From Haloarcula rubra (GTDB lineage Archaea > Halobacteriota > Halobacteria > Halobacteriales > Haloarculaceae), in assembly GCF_019599465.1 (NCBI RefSeq), contig NZ_RKLR01000001.1:310001-374000 (forward strand): a stretch of DNA of 64,000 nt, given 5' to 3'. Below the pieces are notes generated by a model. The model saw only the letters and a program-made list of their open reading frames with translations. It was not told where the DNA came from and made no database searches. A program made the translations under genes and the position numbers. Positions 40,154-48,255 of the stretch are shown one piece after another (position 1 is the first letter of the stretch; every line of letters begins with the position of its first letter).

Positions 40154-42009
40154 TCCTCTGCCGCCGGCGGGTCGACGGCTTCGGCCTCCGTCTCGTTCAC
40201 CCGAATCCCCTTCGAGGCGAGGTGGCGCATCTGGCGGCGGACGAAGTCCTCCTCGGTCGTGCCGCGGGTCGCGAGGACGACCATGCGCGCGTCGCCCGCG
40301 GGTCGCATCGTCCGTCCGGCGCGCTGCGCGCCCTGTCGACGCGACCCGCCGAGCCCCGATGCGACGACGGCGAGTTCGGCGTCGGGCAGGTCGATGCCCT
40401 CGTCGCCGACGCGGGAGACGACCAGCGTCTCGCGTTCGCTCCGGCGGAACTCGTCGAACAGTTTCTCGCGCTGGGCGTGGGGCGTCTCGCCGCTGATGAA
40501 GGGGGCGTCGATGGCCTCGCTGATGGCCTCGCCCTGTTCGAGGTACTCGACGAACACCAGCGCCTTCGCGGCGGGGTGTTCGGCGAGCGTGTAGCGTATC
40601 TCGTCGACTTTGCCGGTGTTGTTCGCCGCGGCCTGCCGCCGGTCGTGACCCGACGTGGCGGCGTACTCCGAGCGCTCGCCGTCCTCGCCCCACGGGACGA
40701 GACGAATCTCGACTTCGGGTTCGGCGACGTACCCCTCGTCGAACAGTTTCCCCCAGTCGGTGCCGATGGGCGGGCCGACGAGCGTGAATATCTCCTCCTC
40801 GTCGTCGCTCTCGCGCGTCGGCGTCGCCGTCAGACCGAGGCGGTGTTTGGTCTGGAGGTCGGCACTCCGGCGGTGGATGGGACTCGGGACGTGGTGGACC
40901 TCGTCGTAGACGATGAGGCCCCACTTGCGCTGGTCGAACAGTTTCCGGTGGCGGTCCATCCCGGCCGTGCGGTAGGTGGCGATGGTGACCGGCCGAATCG
41001 ACTTCTCGCCGCCGTGGTACTCGCCGATATCGTCGTCAGAGAGCGAGGTGTGGCGGACCAATTCGTCGTGCCACTGCGTGGCGAGTTCCCGCGAGGGGAC
41101 GAGGATGAGCGTCTCGCCGCCGATAGCGGCCATCGTCCCCATCGCCGCCACCGTCTTTCCGGACCCCGGTGGCCCGACGAACACGCCCGACCCCTGCTCG
41201 GTGAACCGCTCGACCCAGTCGGCCTGATAGTCCCGCAGGCGGAGCAGGAGGTCCATCTCCAGCGCGTCGCCCTCCTCGAGTTCGCGGTCGTCGCGGACGG
41301 GGTAGCCGGCCTCGTACAGCGTGCGCTTGACCTCGGCGGTGGCGTCCTCGTTGACCCACGCCTCCGAATCCGAGATGGGGGCGCGCAGGGTCTCCTCGTC
41401 GAGTTTCTGCCGGGCGACGTTGCCCATCAGGTCGTCGCTCTCGGCTTCGAGGACGACGTAGCCGTCCTCGTGGGTGTAGAGGCGGAACTTCCGCGCGCGC
41501 TCCCACTGACTCGTCACCCACTCTTCGAGGTGGGGCGACCGCTCGCCGAGGACGTCCCGCATCGTCGCGAGCAGTCCCTCCAGCGACTCGTGGGGTGCGG
41601 CCCAGACGTCCGCTTCGCGAATCTCGTAGACGTAGCCCCCCGAGCGGTTCGAGTCCTGCAGGCGGGCGAACTGCGAGAGTTGCGCCCGCGTGAACTGGTC
41701 GGGGTGCTCGACGACGACCTCGCGGCGGTCCGGGAAGAGGACGACCCGCTCGCGGTCGGTCACCTCCGCGACATCCGTGGGGTACCAGATGGACTCGACC
41801 TCGGTCACGTCCTGCCGACGGATCTCTCCGTCGGCCGCGAGCGTTTCCAGCGCCTCGCGGGCCTCGTCGGGGGTCAGGTCGGTCTTTCTCGACAACTCCG
41901 TCGCAGTCAGGTGTGGCCGCCCGACGGCGTCGATGGCGTCGTACACCGCGTCGAGTTCTATCGCCGGGCCGGCGGCCTCGTCCTCGTCGGCTGACTCCTC
42001 TGCTGTCAC
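40150..42009 (-). CDS. XPB/Rad25-type DNA helicase
   Basis: A 619-aa SF2 helicase of the XPB group, likely acting in DNA repair or transcription-linked unwinding. After a winged-helix-like start (LTATELSRKTDLTPDEAREAL) and a damage-recognition-like region come the ATPase motifs: QADWV (Q-type), VFVGPPGSGKTVAAM (Walker A), TLILVPSRELATQW (Ia), LIVYDEVHH (DEVH box), GLTATPTR (III), then KALVFVEY, ETLVVSRVGDEGIDLPDAE and QRAGRTMRP (VI). No nuclease domain is fused. It is alone in its unit and overlaps the methyltransferase stop. Confidence 0.92.
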   Translation of the reverse strand: MTAEESADEDEAAGPAIELDAVYDAIDAVGRPHLTATELSRKTDLTPDEAREALETLAADGEIRRQDVTEVESIWYPTDVAEVTDRERVVLFPDRREVVVEHPDQFTRAQLSQFARLQDSNRSGGYVYEIREADVWAAPHESLEGLLATMRDVLGERSPHLEEWVTSQWERARKFRLYTHEDGYVVLEAESDDLMGNVARQKLDEETLRAPISDSEAWVNEDATAEVKRTLYEAGYPVRDDRELEEGDALEMDLLLRLRDYQADWVERFTEQGSGVFVGPPGSGKTVAAMGTMAAIGGETLILVPSRELATQWHDELVRHTSLSDDDIGEYHGGEKSIRPVTIATYRTAGMDRHRKLFDQRKWGLIVYDEVHHVPSPIHRRSADLQTKHRLGLTATPTRESDDEEEIFTLVGPPIGTDWGKLFDEGYVAEPEVEIRLVPWGEDGERSEYAATSGHDRRQAAANNTGKVDEIRYTLAEHPAAKALVFVEYLEQGEAISEAIDAPFISGETPHAQREKLFDEFRRSERETLVVSRVGDEGIDLPDAELAVVASGLGGSRRQGAQRAGRTMRPAGDARMVVLATRGTTEEDFVRRQMRHLASKGIRVNETEAEAVDPPAAED

Positions 42010-42066
42010 TACTCCGTGACAGGGGCCAGAGGGGCAAACGGGTTTCGTCTGGCCGGGCGGGACGAC

Positions 42067-43125
42067 TCAGAAGAAGCCGTGGTCCTCGACCAGTCGGTCG
42101 TACAGCGACTCGTACTCCGCTCGCACCGCCTCGTGGTCGAACTCCGAGAGGGATTCGTCGGCGGTCCGGCGCTCCATGTCCGCGGATTCGACTATCTTGT
42201 CGGCTATCTCCTGCGGGTTGGTCACGCGGAAGGCCCGGTCGCGCTGTTCGACGAGTTCGTGCGCGCTGGACCCCGCCTGATACTCCACGATACCGATACA
42301 GCCAGCCGCGAGCGCCCACAGCAGGTCCGTCGCGAAGTACTCGCGAAAGGCCGTCTGGACGAACACGTGCGCGCCCTTGTAGATGGAGACGCGCCGTTCG
42401 ACGTCACACGACCCGACGAACTCCACCCGGTCGTCGATGCGCAGGTCGGCGGCCTCCTGTTCGTAGGTCGCACGCTCGGGGCCGTCGCCGACGATAGTCG
42501 CCGACCAGTCTTTCTGTCGGAGTTCCGCCAGCGCGAGGAACAGCGACTCCACGTTGGCGCTCTCGTCAAGCGGGTGGGCGTACACCACGTCGACTTCCTC
42601 GGCCGGGTCTGCCTCGCGGACGAGGTCCATGTCGATGCTCTCGGGGACGATGGTGGTCCGGTCGTCCGGCGCGCCGGCCTCCCAGAGCGACGTCTGGACG
42701 AGTTCCGAGGGCGTGACGAACTGGTCGGGTGCGCGGAGCGACCAGTCGGTCCGGCGGGCCTCGGGCAGGGCCTCGTCGCCGAACCACTCGACGACCAGCG
42801 GTGCCCGGGCGAGCGTCCCGCCCAGCGAGGCCGCGAGCAGGACCGACGGCGGCGAGGGAACCGCGTGAATCACGTCGGGGCGGTAGTTCGCGAGCAGTGC
42901 GGGCAGGCGCGTACAGAACGAGGGGACGGTCGGCGAGACGGTGACGGCGCGGTAGGTGACGTCCTCGGGAGCGAACCGCTTGTCCAACCCGCCCCACCAC
43001 TGCGAGCAGAACACCGACACCTCGTGCCCGGCCTCGGCCAGATTGGCGGCGACGCGTTCGACTCGGCGACGCCCTTCGGTGTCCCGGTAGTGACTCGTCT
43101 CCATGGCGACGACCGCGACACGCAT
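42067..43125 (-). CDS. Glycosyltransferase family 4 protein
   Basis: A 352-aa GT-B enzyme that likely builds a cell-surface or lipid-linked glycan. The N-terminal acceptor domain begins MRVAVVAMETSHYRDTEGRRR and includes YRPDVIHAVPSPPSVLLAASL. The donor domain has TIVPESIDMDLV, ATIVGDGPERATYEQEA and IYKGAHVFVQTAFREYFATDLLWALAAGCIGIVEYQAGSSAHEL, where the EX7E-type segment is partly degenerate. ATG 43125 is clear. Divergent from the S9 peptidase; no other glycan gene is adjacent except the distant SDR at 48.3 kb. Confidence 0.85.
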   Translation of the reverse strand: MRVAVVAMETSHYRDTEGRRRVERVAANLAEAGHEVSVFCSQWWGGLDKRFAPEDVTYRAVTVSPTVPSFCTRLPALLANYRPDVIHAVPSPPSVLLAASLGGTLARAPLVVEWFGDEALPEARRTDWSLRAPDQFVTPSELVQTSLWEAGAPDDRTTIVPESIDMDLVREADPAEEVDVVYAHPLDESANVESLFLALAELRQKDWSATIVGDGPERATYEQEAADLRIDDRVEFVGSCDVERRVSIYKGAHVFVQTAFREYFATDLLWALAAGCIGIVEYQAGSSAHELVEQRDRAFRVTNPQEIADKIVESADMERRTADESLSEFDHEAVRAEYESLYDRLVEDHGFF

Positions 43126-43206
43126 ATACAACCCCTCACCGGGGGTTCTCAAAAAGCCACCCGTTCGCCAGCAAGGGTTTTGGGCGCGCCACCCGTCGGG
43201 AGAGGC

Positions 43207-45003
43207 GTGTACGACTACGACCTCGAACGCTATCTCAACGTCCGTAGCGCCTACGGGGCCTCGGTCTCTCCCGAGGGGACGCTGGCGTTCCTGATGGACA
43301 CGACCGGCGTCGGGCAGGTCTGGACGCTGTCCGAACCCGGCGCGTGGCCGGACCAGCGGACCTTCTACGACGAACCCGTGAGTTTCGTCGACTACTCGCC
43401 GACCCGCGAGGAACTCGTCTTCGGGATGGACGAGGGCGGCAACGAGCGCGCCCAGCTGTACCGGCTGGACGAGGACGGCCGAGTCACCGACCTGACGGCG
43501 ATGCCCGAGGCCAAACACCGCTGGGGTGGCTGGCGACCCGACGGCGAGGCCTTCGCGTTCGCCTCGAACCGCCGTGACGAGGCCGTCTTCGACGTGTACG
43601 TGCAGGACCGCGACGCCACCGGGGACGAGGCCGAACTCGTCTACGAGGGCGACGGCTGGTTCACCGTCAACGGGTGGTCGCCCGACGGCCAGCACCTCGC
43701 CATCAGCGAGGCCCATTCCAGTTTCGACCAAGACGTGTACGTCCTCGACGTGGCGACGGGCGAGCGGACGCACCTGACGCCACACGAGGGGAACGTCCGG
43801 TACGTCAGCGTCTCGTGGAGTCCCGACGGCGACGCGCTGTATCTGGTCACGGACGAGCGAAGCGACACGCTCTCGCTCGCTCGTCTCTCGCTGGAGGGGG
43901 ACCTCGACCCCGTTCGTGACGGAGACGGGTGGAACATCGACGGCGTCGCCATCGACCAGGACAGCGGCCGCCTCGCGTACTCCCGGAACGTCGAGGGGTA
44001 CAACGAACTCACGGTCGGCGAGTTCGACGGACCGACAGCCGTCGAGGAGTTCCCGGCCCCGGACCTACCGGGGGGCCTCGCCGGCGGCGTCGCGTGGGGA
44101 CCGGAGGCCGAGCAGTTCGCCGTCAGCGTCACCGGCCGCACCGTCAACACGAACGTCTTCGTCGTCGACGCCGAGAGCGGCGAGAGCGAGCGCTGGACGT
44201 ACGCCTCCACCGCCGGCATCCCGCAGGAGACGTTCGTCGAACCCGAGGTAGTCCGTTTCGAGAGCTTCGACGGGCGGCAGATTCCGGCGCTGTTCTCGCT
44301 CCCGCCGGACGCTCCCGAGGGGGAGACGCCGGTCATCGTGGACATCCACGGCGGTCCCGAGAGCCAGCGCCGGCCCTCCTTCGCCGGCCTCACCCAGTAC
44401 TTCCTCTCGCGGGGCTACGCCGTCCTCGAACCGAACGTCCGCGGGTCGACGGGCTACGGGAAGGCCTACACGCACTTAGACGACGTCGAGAAGCGGATGG
44501 ACTCGGTGAAAGACATCCGCGCGGGCGTCGATTGGCTCCACGACCACCCGGCGGTCGACCCGAACCGCATCGTCGCCATGGGCGGGTCCTACGGCGGGTT
44601 CATGGTGCTGGCGTCGCTGACGGAGTACCCCGACCTGTGGGCCGCGGGCGTCGACGTGGTGGGTATCGCCAACTTCGTGACGTTCTTGGAGAACACCGGC
44701 GAGTGGCGGCGTGAACTGCGCGAGGCCGAGTACGGGTCGCTGGCCGAGGACCGCGAGTTCCTCGAATCCGTCTCGCCCATCAACAAGGTGGAGCGCATCA
44801 CCGCACCGCTGTTCGTCCTCCACGGCGCGAACGACCCGCGCGTGCCCGTCGGGGAGGCCGAGCAGATAGCCGACGAGGTGGCCGACCACGGCGTCCCCGT
44901 CGAGAAACTCGTCTTCGACGACGAGGGCCACGGCATCAGCAAGCGGGAGAACCGCATCGAGGCGTACACTCGCGTCGTCGAGTTCCTCGACGAACACGTC
45001 TGA
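43207..45003 (+). CDS. S9-family serine peptidase (prolyl oligopeptidase / acylaminoacyl peptidase type)
   Basis: A 598-aa cytoplasmic peptidase. Residues 1-340 form a beta-propeller with repeated WSPDG-like blades (VNGWSPDGQHLAI, VSWSPDGDALYLV). The C-terminal alpha/beta hydrolase has the triad Ser in AMGGSYGGFMVL, Asp in HGANDPRVPVG and His in DDEGHGISK. HGGPESQRRPSF forms the oxyanion region. It probably trims short peptides or removes acyl-amino acids. GTG 43207 begins YDYDLERYL; the frame is open upstream but that part is the shadow of the glycosyltransferase and helicase region. Confidence 0.92.
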   Translation: MYDYDLERYLNVRSAYGASVSPEGTLAFLMDTTGVGQVWTLSEPGAWPDQRTFYDEPVSFVDYSPTREELVFGMDEGGNERAQLYRLDEDGRVTDLTAMPEAKHRWGGWRPDGEAFAFASNRRDEAVFDVYVQDRDATGDEAELVYEGDGWFTVNGWSPDGQHLAISEAHSSFDQDVYVLDVATGERTHLTPHEGNVRYVSVSWSPDGDALYLVTDERSDTLSLARLSLEGDLDPVRDGDGWNIDGVAIDQDSGRLAYSRNVEGYNELTVGEFDGPTAVEEFPAPDLPGGLAGGVAWGPEAEQFAVSVTGRTVNTNVFVVDAESGESERWTYASTAGIPQETFVEPEVVRFESFDGRQIPALFSLPPDAPEGETPVIVDIHGGPESQRRPSFAGLTQYFLSRGYAVLEPNVRGSTGYGKAYTHLDDVEKRMDSVKDIRAGVDWLHDHPAVDPNRIVAMGGSYGGFMVLASLTEYPDLWAAGVDVVGIANFVTFLENTGEWRRELREAEYGSLAEDREFLESVSPINKVERITAPLFVLHGANDPRVPVGEAEQIADEVADHGVPVEKLVFDDEGHGISKRENRIEAYTRVVEFLDEHV

Positions 45004-45013
45004 GCGAGGGTCG

Positions 45014-45130
45014 TATATAAATCGGCCTCGAAAGCGCCGTCGTCGACCGCCGGAGGGCGGTGGCACGGTGTCGACGATTCCGCCGCCGTCTGCCGGTTCG
45101 TCCGAGTATCCGCGCTGAGAACGATTGATT
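45014..45130 (+). ncRNA. Candidate promoter and structured RNA without ORF
   Basis: TATATAAAT (45014-45022) is one of the strongest TATA boxes in the window. The predicted start near 45043 coincides with a nested hairpin: outer arms CGTCGAC (45041-45047) and GTCGACG (45070-45076), inner arms ACCGCC (45046-45051) and GGCGGT (45056-45061). No convincing ORF follows before the next gene, which has its own TATA at 45134. It may be a small RNA, or a leader or terminator of the S9 gene. The same TATA is also readable on the minus strand. Confidence 0.3.
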
Positions 45131-45133
45131 GGG

Positions 45134-45140
45134 TTTATAC
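45134..45140 (+). promoter_or_regulatory. TATA element for the Nudix-like gene
   Basis: TTTATAC lies 24-30 bases before the ATG at 45164 and supports that start over the upstream ATG at 45125. Confidence 0.6.
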
Positions 45141-45163
45141 ACGGTCCGCCCCAGCCACGGTGC

Positions 45164-45649
45164 ATGGACGTATCCGACCGCTCGCGGGCCCGTGTCGAAG
45201 AGCGGCTGACACGGCTCGACGAGGAGTTCGGCTCGCCGTCGGTCACGCAGACGACGTTCGAGGTGGGCGAAGAGAGCTACCAGCGAGCGGTCGAGCAGTC
45301 ACGGGACGGCCAACTCGACGTCCACGCCATCGTCCGCGACGAGGACGGGGCCGTGATGCTCCGGGAGGGCGACGGGGAGTGGATGCTCCCCCGCGGCCAG
45401 ACGAGACCCGGCGAGAACGTCGAGACGGCGGCGAAACGCATCGTCCGCGACGCCGCCGGCGTCGACTGTACCGTCACCGACGCCGTGCGAGCGAACATCT
45501 CCGGCGTGCGAAACGCCGACGACGAGGACGACGAGACGGTGTATCGATTGAGCGTCGTCTTCACGGCGGAACTGGTCGAAGACGACGAGTCGGCCGGCGA
45601 GGCGGTCCGCTGGGACTCGGACCCGGACGCAGTCGGCGAGCTCGTCTAG
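45164..45649 (+). CDS. Nudix-fold protein with degenerate Nudix box
   Basis: A 161-aa protein. The Nudix fold is recognisable from QLDVHAIVRDEDGAVMLREGDGEWMLPRGQTRPGE onward. The box reads G-QTRPG-E-NVETAAK-R-IVRDAAGV. The spacing GX5EX7R is kept but the REUxEE core is R-I-V-R-D-A, so the metal-binding glutamates are replaced. Nudix enzymes hydrolyse nucleoside diphosphate compounds; this one is probably inactive, altered in metal use, or a binding protein. It is convergent with egsA and shares a CTAG stop overlap. Confidence 0.82.
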   Translation: MDVSDRSRARVEERLTRLDEEFGSPSVTQTTFEVGEESYQRAVEQSRDGQLDVHAIVRDEDGAVMLREGDGEWMLPRGQTRPGENVETAAKRIVRDAAGVDCTVTDAVRANISGVRNADDEDDETVYRLSVVFTAELVEDDESAGEAVRWDSDPDAVGELV

Positions 45650-46704
45650 ACGACGCCGGTGACCGTCGCGGCCTCGATGGCGGCTTCTTCGCTCATCCCG
45701 TCGCCCAGAATCGTGTAGCGGTCGCGAATCTCGTGGGCCGTCGTCAGCGCCTCGATGACCGTCTCGCGGTCGATGCCGAGGTCCTCCGCGGTCGTCGGCG
45801 CGCCGAGCGCGCCGAGGGCGTCACGGACGTCACGCCAGCGCCCATTCGGGCCGCTGTGGAGGTACTCGGTCATGATGGCGCCGACGCCGACCTGATGGCC
45901 GTGGAGCGCCGCGCCGGGGGCGATGCGGTCGAGTTGGTGCGAGAAGAGGTGTTCGGCGCCGCTGGCGGGCCGGGACGACCCCGCGATGGACATCGCGACG
46001 CCGGAGGAGACGAGGGCTTTGACGACGATCCACGAGGACTCTTCGAGGTTCCGTTTTATCGAGTCAGCGTTCTCGACGAGCATCTCGGCGGTCATCTGGG
46101 AGAGGGCGCCCGCGTACTCCGAGTACGGGACGTTCTTCAGTCGGTGGGCGAGTTCCCAGTCCCGCACCGCCGTGTAGTTCGAGATGATGTCGGCACACCC
46201 CGCCGTCGTCAGGCGCCACGGGGCCTCGGCGAGGATTTCGGTGTCGGCGACGACGGCCAGTGGCGGTTCGGCCGCGACGCTGTGGCGGGTGTCCCCTTCC
46301 GGGACCGACCCGCGCCCCGAGACGATACCGTCGTGGCTGGCCGCCGTCGGGACGGAGACGAACCCGAGACCGAGGTCGTCGGCCGCCATCTTCGTGATGT
46401 CGATGGCCTTCCCGCCGCCGACGCCGATGGCGAACCCCGCGTCGGCATCCTCGGCGTGGGCGATGACGCGCTGGACGGCGTCGAAACTCGCCTCCTCGAT
46501 GACGATTTCGGCCGGGTCGTACCCCGCCGCCGCGAACTGGTCGACGACCTTCTCGCCAGCGACGGCGTGCGGTGTCGGACTGGAGACCACCAGCGGCCGG
46601 CCGGAGAGGTGGAGTTCCTCCACGGCGTCGAGCGTCTGGCCGAGCACCCCGTGCCCGATGACGACGTTCCGTGGCAGGCGTATCCACGTGGATTTGTCGA
46701 ACAT
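45646..46704 (-). CDS. egsA: sn-glycerol-1-phosphate dehydrogenase
   Basis: Reduces dihydroxyacetone phosphate to sn-glycerol-1-phosphate, setting the stereochemistry of archaeal membrane lipids. The 352-aa iron-alcohol-dehydrogenase-superfamily protein shows AIGVGGGKAIDITKMAAD (cofactor loop), VSVPTAASHDGIVSGRGSV, and the metal-site regions GCADIISNYTAVRDW (Asp), ASGAEHLFSHQLD (His) and ALHGHQVGVGAIM (His). The length is standard. Gene start ATG 46704. It is a single-gene unit. Confidence 0.95.
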   Translation of the reverse strand: MFDKSTWIRLPRNVVIGHGVLGQTLDAVEELHLSGRPLVVSSPTPHAVAGEKVVDQFAAAGYDPAEIVIEEASFDAVQRVIAHAEDADAGFAIGVGGGKAIDITKMAADDLGLGFVSVPTAASHDGIVSGRGSVPEGDTRHSVAAEPPLAVVADTEILAEAPWRLTTAGCADIISNYTAVRDWELAHRLKNVPYSEYAGALSQMTAEMLVENADSIKRNLEESSWIVVKALVSSGVAMSIAGSSRPASGAEHLFSHQLDRIAPGAALHGHQVGVGAIMTEYLHSGPNGRWRDVRDALGALGAPTTAEDLGIDRETVIEALTTAHEIRDRYTILGDGMSEEAAIEAATVTGVV

Positions 46705-47048
46705 ACCCGCAACTCTACCCCGTGACGGGAAAATGGTTCGCTCTTCTCAGGTTGTCTCGGGAGCGACGACGCTTCCGAGACCGCGCCGAGAGCCGATACT
46801 GGGCCGAGTGAGCCGGGGTCGGTGAGGTGCGTGTCCGCCTCGAAGGCAACGGGTGTGAACAGACGACCGTCAGACCGACGTAATCCCCGATTACTCCGAT
46901 ACTCTGACCACGGTGGCTCTCGCCGACCGTGCCGCCCGGACGCCCGTCGCAGGGTCGGTAACCGGTGGCAAACTATACTGTCAAATAGCGATATTTTTCC
47001 AGTCGAGGCGGATATCTGGGTCACCAGCGCCGCCGACACACCTCAGCA
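46705..47048. other. Intergenic region with nested inverted repeat, no clear gene
   Basis: About 340 bases lie between egsA and the short upstream ORF. It contains the egsA promoter, a nested inverted repeat at 46869-46908 (outer GTCAGA/TCTGAC, inner GTAATC-CCC-GATTAC) and AT-rich blocks at 46971-46998 (AACTATACTG, GATATTTTTCC) that likely promote the membrane protein gene. No protein of typical haloarchaeal composition is visible in any frame. Confidence 0.5.
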
Positions 47049-47168
47049 ATGATAGCGACACACGTCGAATCGAGCGGTCAGGTACCGACGACGGGTCCGA
47101 CGAGACGTGCCGTTCCGCTGACGATATGGCTGTCCCCGAGAGAACACGGACGGAGCTACCCATGCTGA
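47049..47168 (+). CDS. Candidate 39-codon upstream ORF
   Basis: ATG 47049 opens a 39-codon frame (MIATHVESSGQVPTTGPTRR at the start) ending in TGA at 47166. That TGA overlaps the ATG at 47162 of the membrane protein gene in another frame (ATGCTGA). It lies within a leader of about 140 bases. The peptide is basic and not haloarchaeal in style, so if translated it would act as a regulatory leader rather than a stable protein. Confidence 0.3.
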   Translation: MIATHVESSGQVPTTGPTRRAVPLTIWLSPREHGRSYPC

Positions 47169-48226
47169 CGACGGTGTTACAGGTCCCGGTGCTGGGCATC
47201 GAGTTCTCGACGCTCGTCATCCTGTTCATCGCGGCGTTCGGCGGGGGTGCATTCGGCGCGGCACTCGGGGCGCTCCCGGCGTTCTGTTTCACGGGATTCA
47301 TGGTCATCGCGGGGGAGGCAGCGGGGTTCGCGCAGGCCGAGTTGGCCGCGAACGTCACCGGTCTGGTCGCCTTCGGCCCGGTGTTCGGCCCCCACATCTC
47401 CTTCGCCGGCGGGGCGGCCGCGGCGGCCTACGCCGCCAGAGATAACGAGATGGGTGCCGGGTTCGACTACCACAACGCGAAGGCGATTACGTTCGCGCTG
47501 GGTACCGAACCGAGCCACCTCGTCGCCGGCGGGCTGTTCGGTATCGCGGGCATGCTCATCACGCAGTTCTCGGCGGCGTTCGCACTGCCGTGGGACCCCA
47601 TCGCCGTCGCCGTCACGCTCAGCGCCTTGCTCCACCGCGTGGTGCTGGGATACTCCGTCATCGGCGTCGTCGCCGGCGACGGCCTCTTCGACATGACGCC
47701 GTTCGAGCGCGGCGAGAAGCGGCGGGCAGGCGAGGTCGACGGCGACGCGGACAAGGCCGGCGAAGAGCGGTTCGCCGTCGAACCGTGGCTCCCCCACCAG
47801 TACGAGTGGAGCGGGGTCGCCCTCATCGGACTGGTTACAGGCATCCTCGGCGGCTACATCTGGTTGCAGACCGGGAGTTACTTCCTCGGCTTCGGCATCA
47901 GCGCCGCCTCGTTGACGTTCCTCAACCTCGGCGTCGAGAAGATTCCGGTCACACACCACATGACCTTGCCGGCGTCGACGGCCGGCGCCGCCGTCGTCGC
48001 CAGCGACCCGTCCGCCAGCGGCATCCTCGTCGTGGTCGTCGCCGCGGTGTTCGGCGTCTACGGCGCACTGCTCGGCGAAGTGTGGCAACGGATATTCTAC
48101 GCCCACGGAGACACGCACTGGGACCCGCCCGCCGCGGCCATCACCCTCGCGACGTTCACCATCGCAGTGCTGTACATCGTCGGCGTGTTCCCGGGGTCGG
48201 CGTGGGTGCCGGCGCTAGGCGTCTGA
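47162..48226 (+). CDS. Large conserved membrane protein, unknown (354 aa)
   Basis: About nine or ten hydrophobic helices. It opens with VLGIEFSTLVILFIAAFGGGAFGAALGALPAF. A central loop (FERGEKRRAGEVDGDADKAGEERFAVEPWLPHQYEW, about residues 180-215) divides two halves. Conserved-looking polar residues occur in GPHISFAGGAAAAAYAAR, YHNAKAITFALGTEPSHL and VEKIPVTHHMTLPASTAG, a permease-like pattern. Substrate unknown. ATG 47162 follows a long leader; ATG 47126 (MAVPERTRTELP) is an alternative start that adds 12 residues. Confidence 0.75.
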   Translation: MLTTVLQVPVLGIEFSTLVILFIAAFGGGAFGAALGALPAFCFTGFMVIAGEAAGFAQAELAANVTGLVAFGPVFGPHISFAGGAAAAAYAARDNEMGAGFDYHNAKAITFALGTEPSHLVAGGLFGIAGMLITQFSAAFALPWDPIAVAVTLSALLHRVVLGYSVIGVVAGDGLFDMTPFERGEKRRAGEVDGDADKAGEERFAVEPWLPHQYEWSGVALIGLVTGILGGYIWLQTGSYFLGFGISAASLTFLNLGVEKIPVTHHMTLPASTAGAAVVASDPSASGILVVVVAAVFGVYGALLGEVWQRIFYAHGDTHWDPPAAAITLATFTIAVLYIVGVFPGSAWVPALGV

Positions 48227-48255
48227 ACCGGCGGGCCCCGCCCGCTCTCGCCGTC

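Noticed and set aside
39622-41994. 790-codon plus-strand frame through the methyltransferase and opposite the helicase
   Set aside because: Out-of-frame and antisense shadow of two clear genes; Arg-rich low-complexity start.
42016-43206. Long N-terminal extension of the S9 peptidase
   Set aside because: The extension is antisense to the glycosyltransferase; the peptidase starts naturally at GTG 43207 with MYDYDLERYL.
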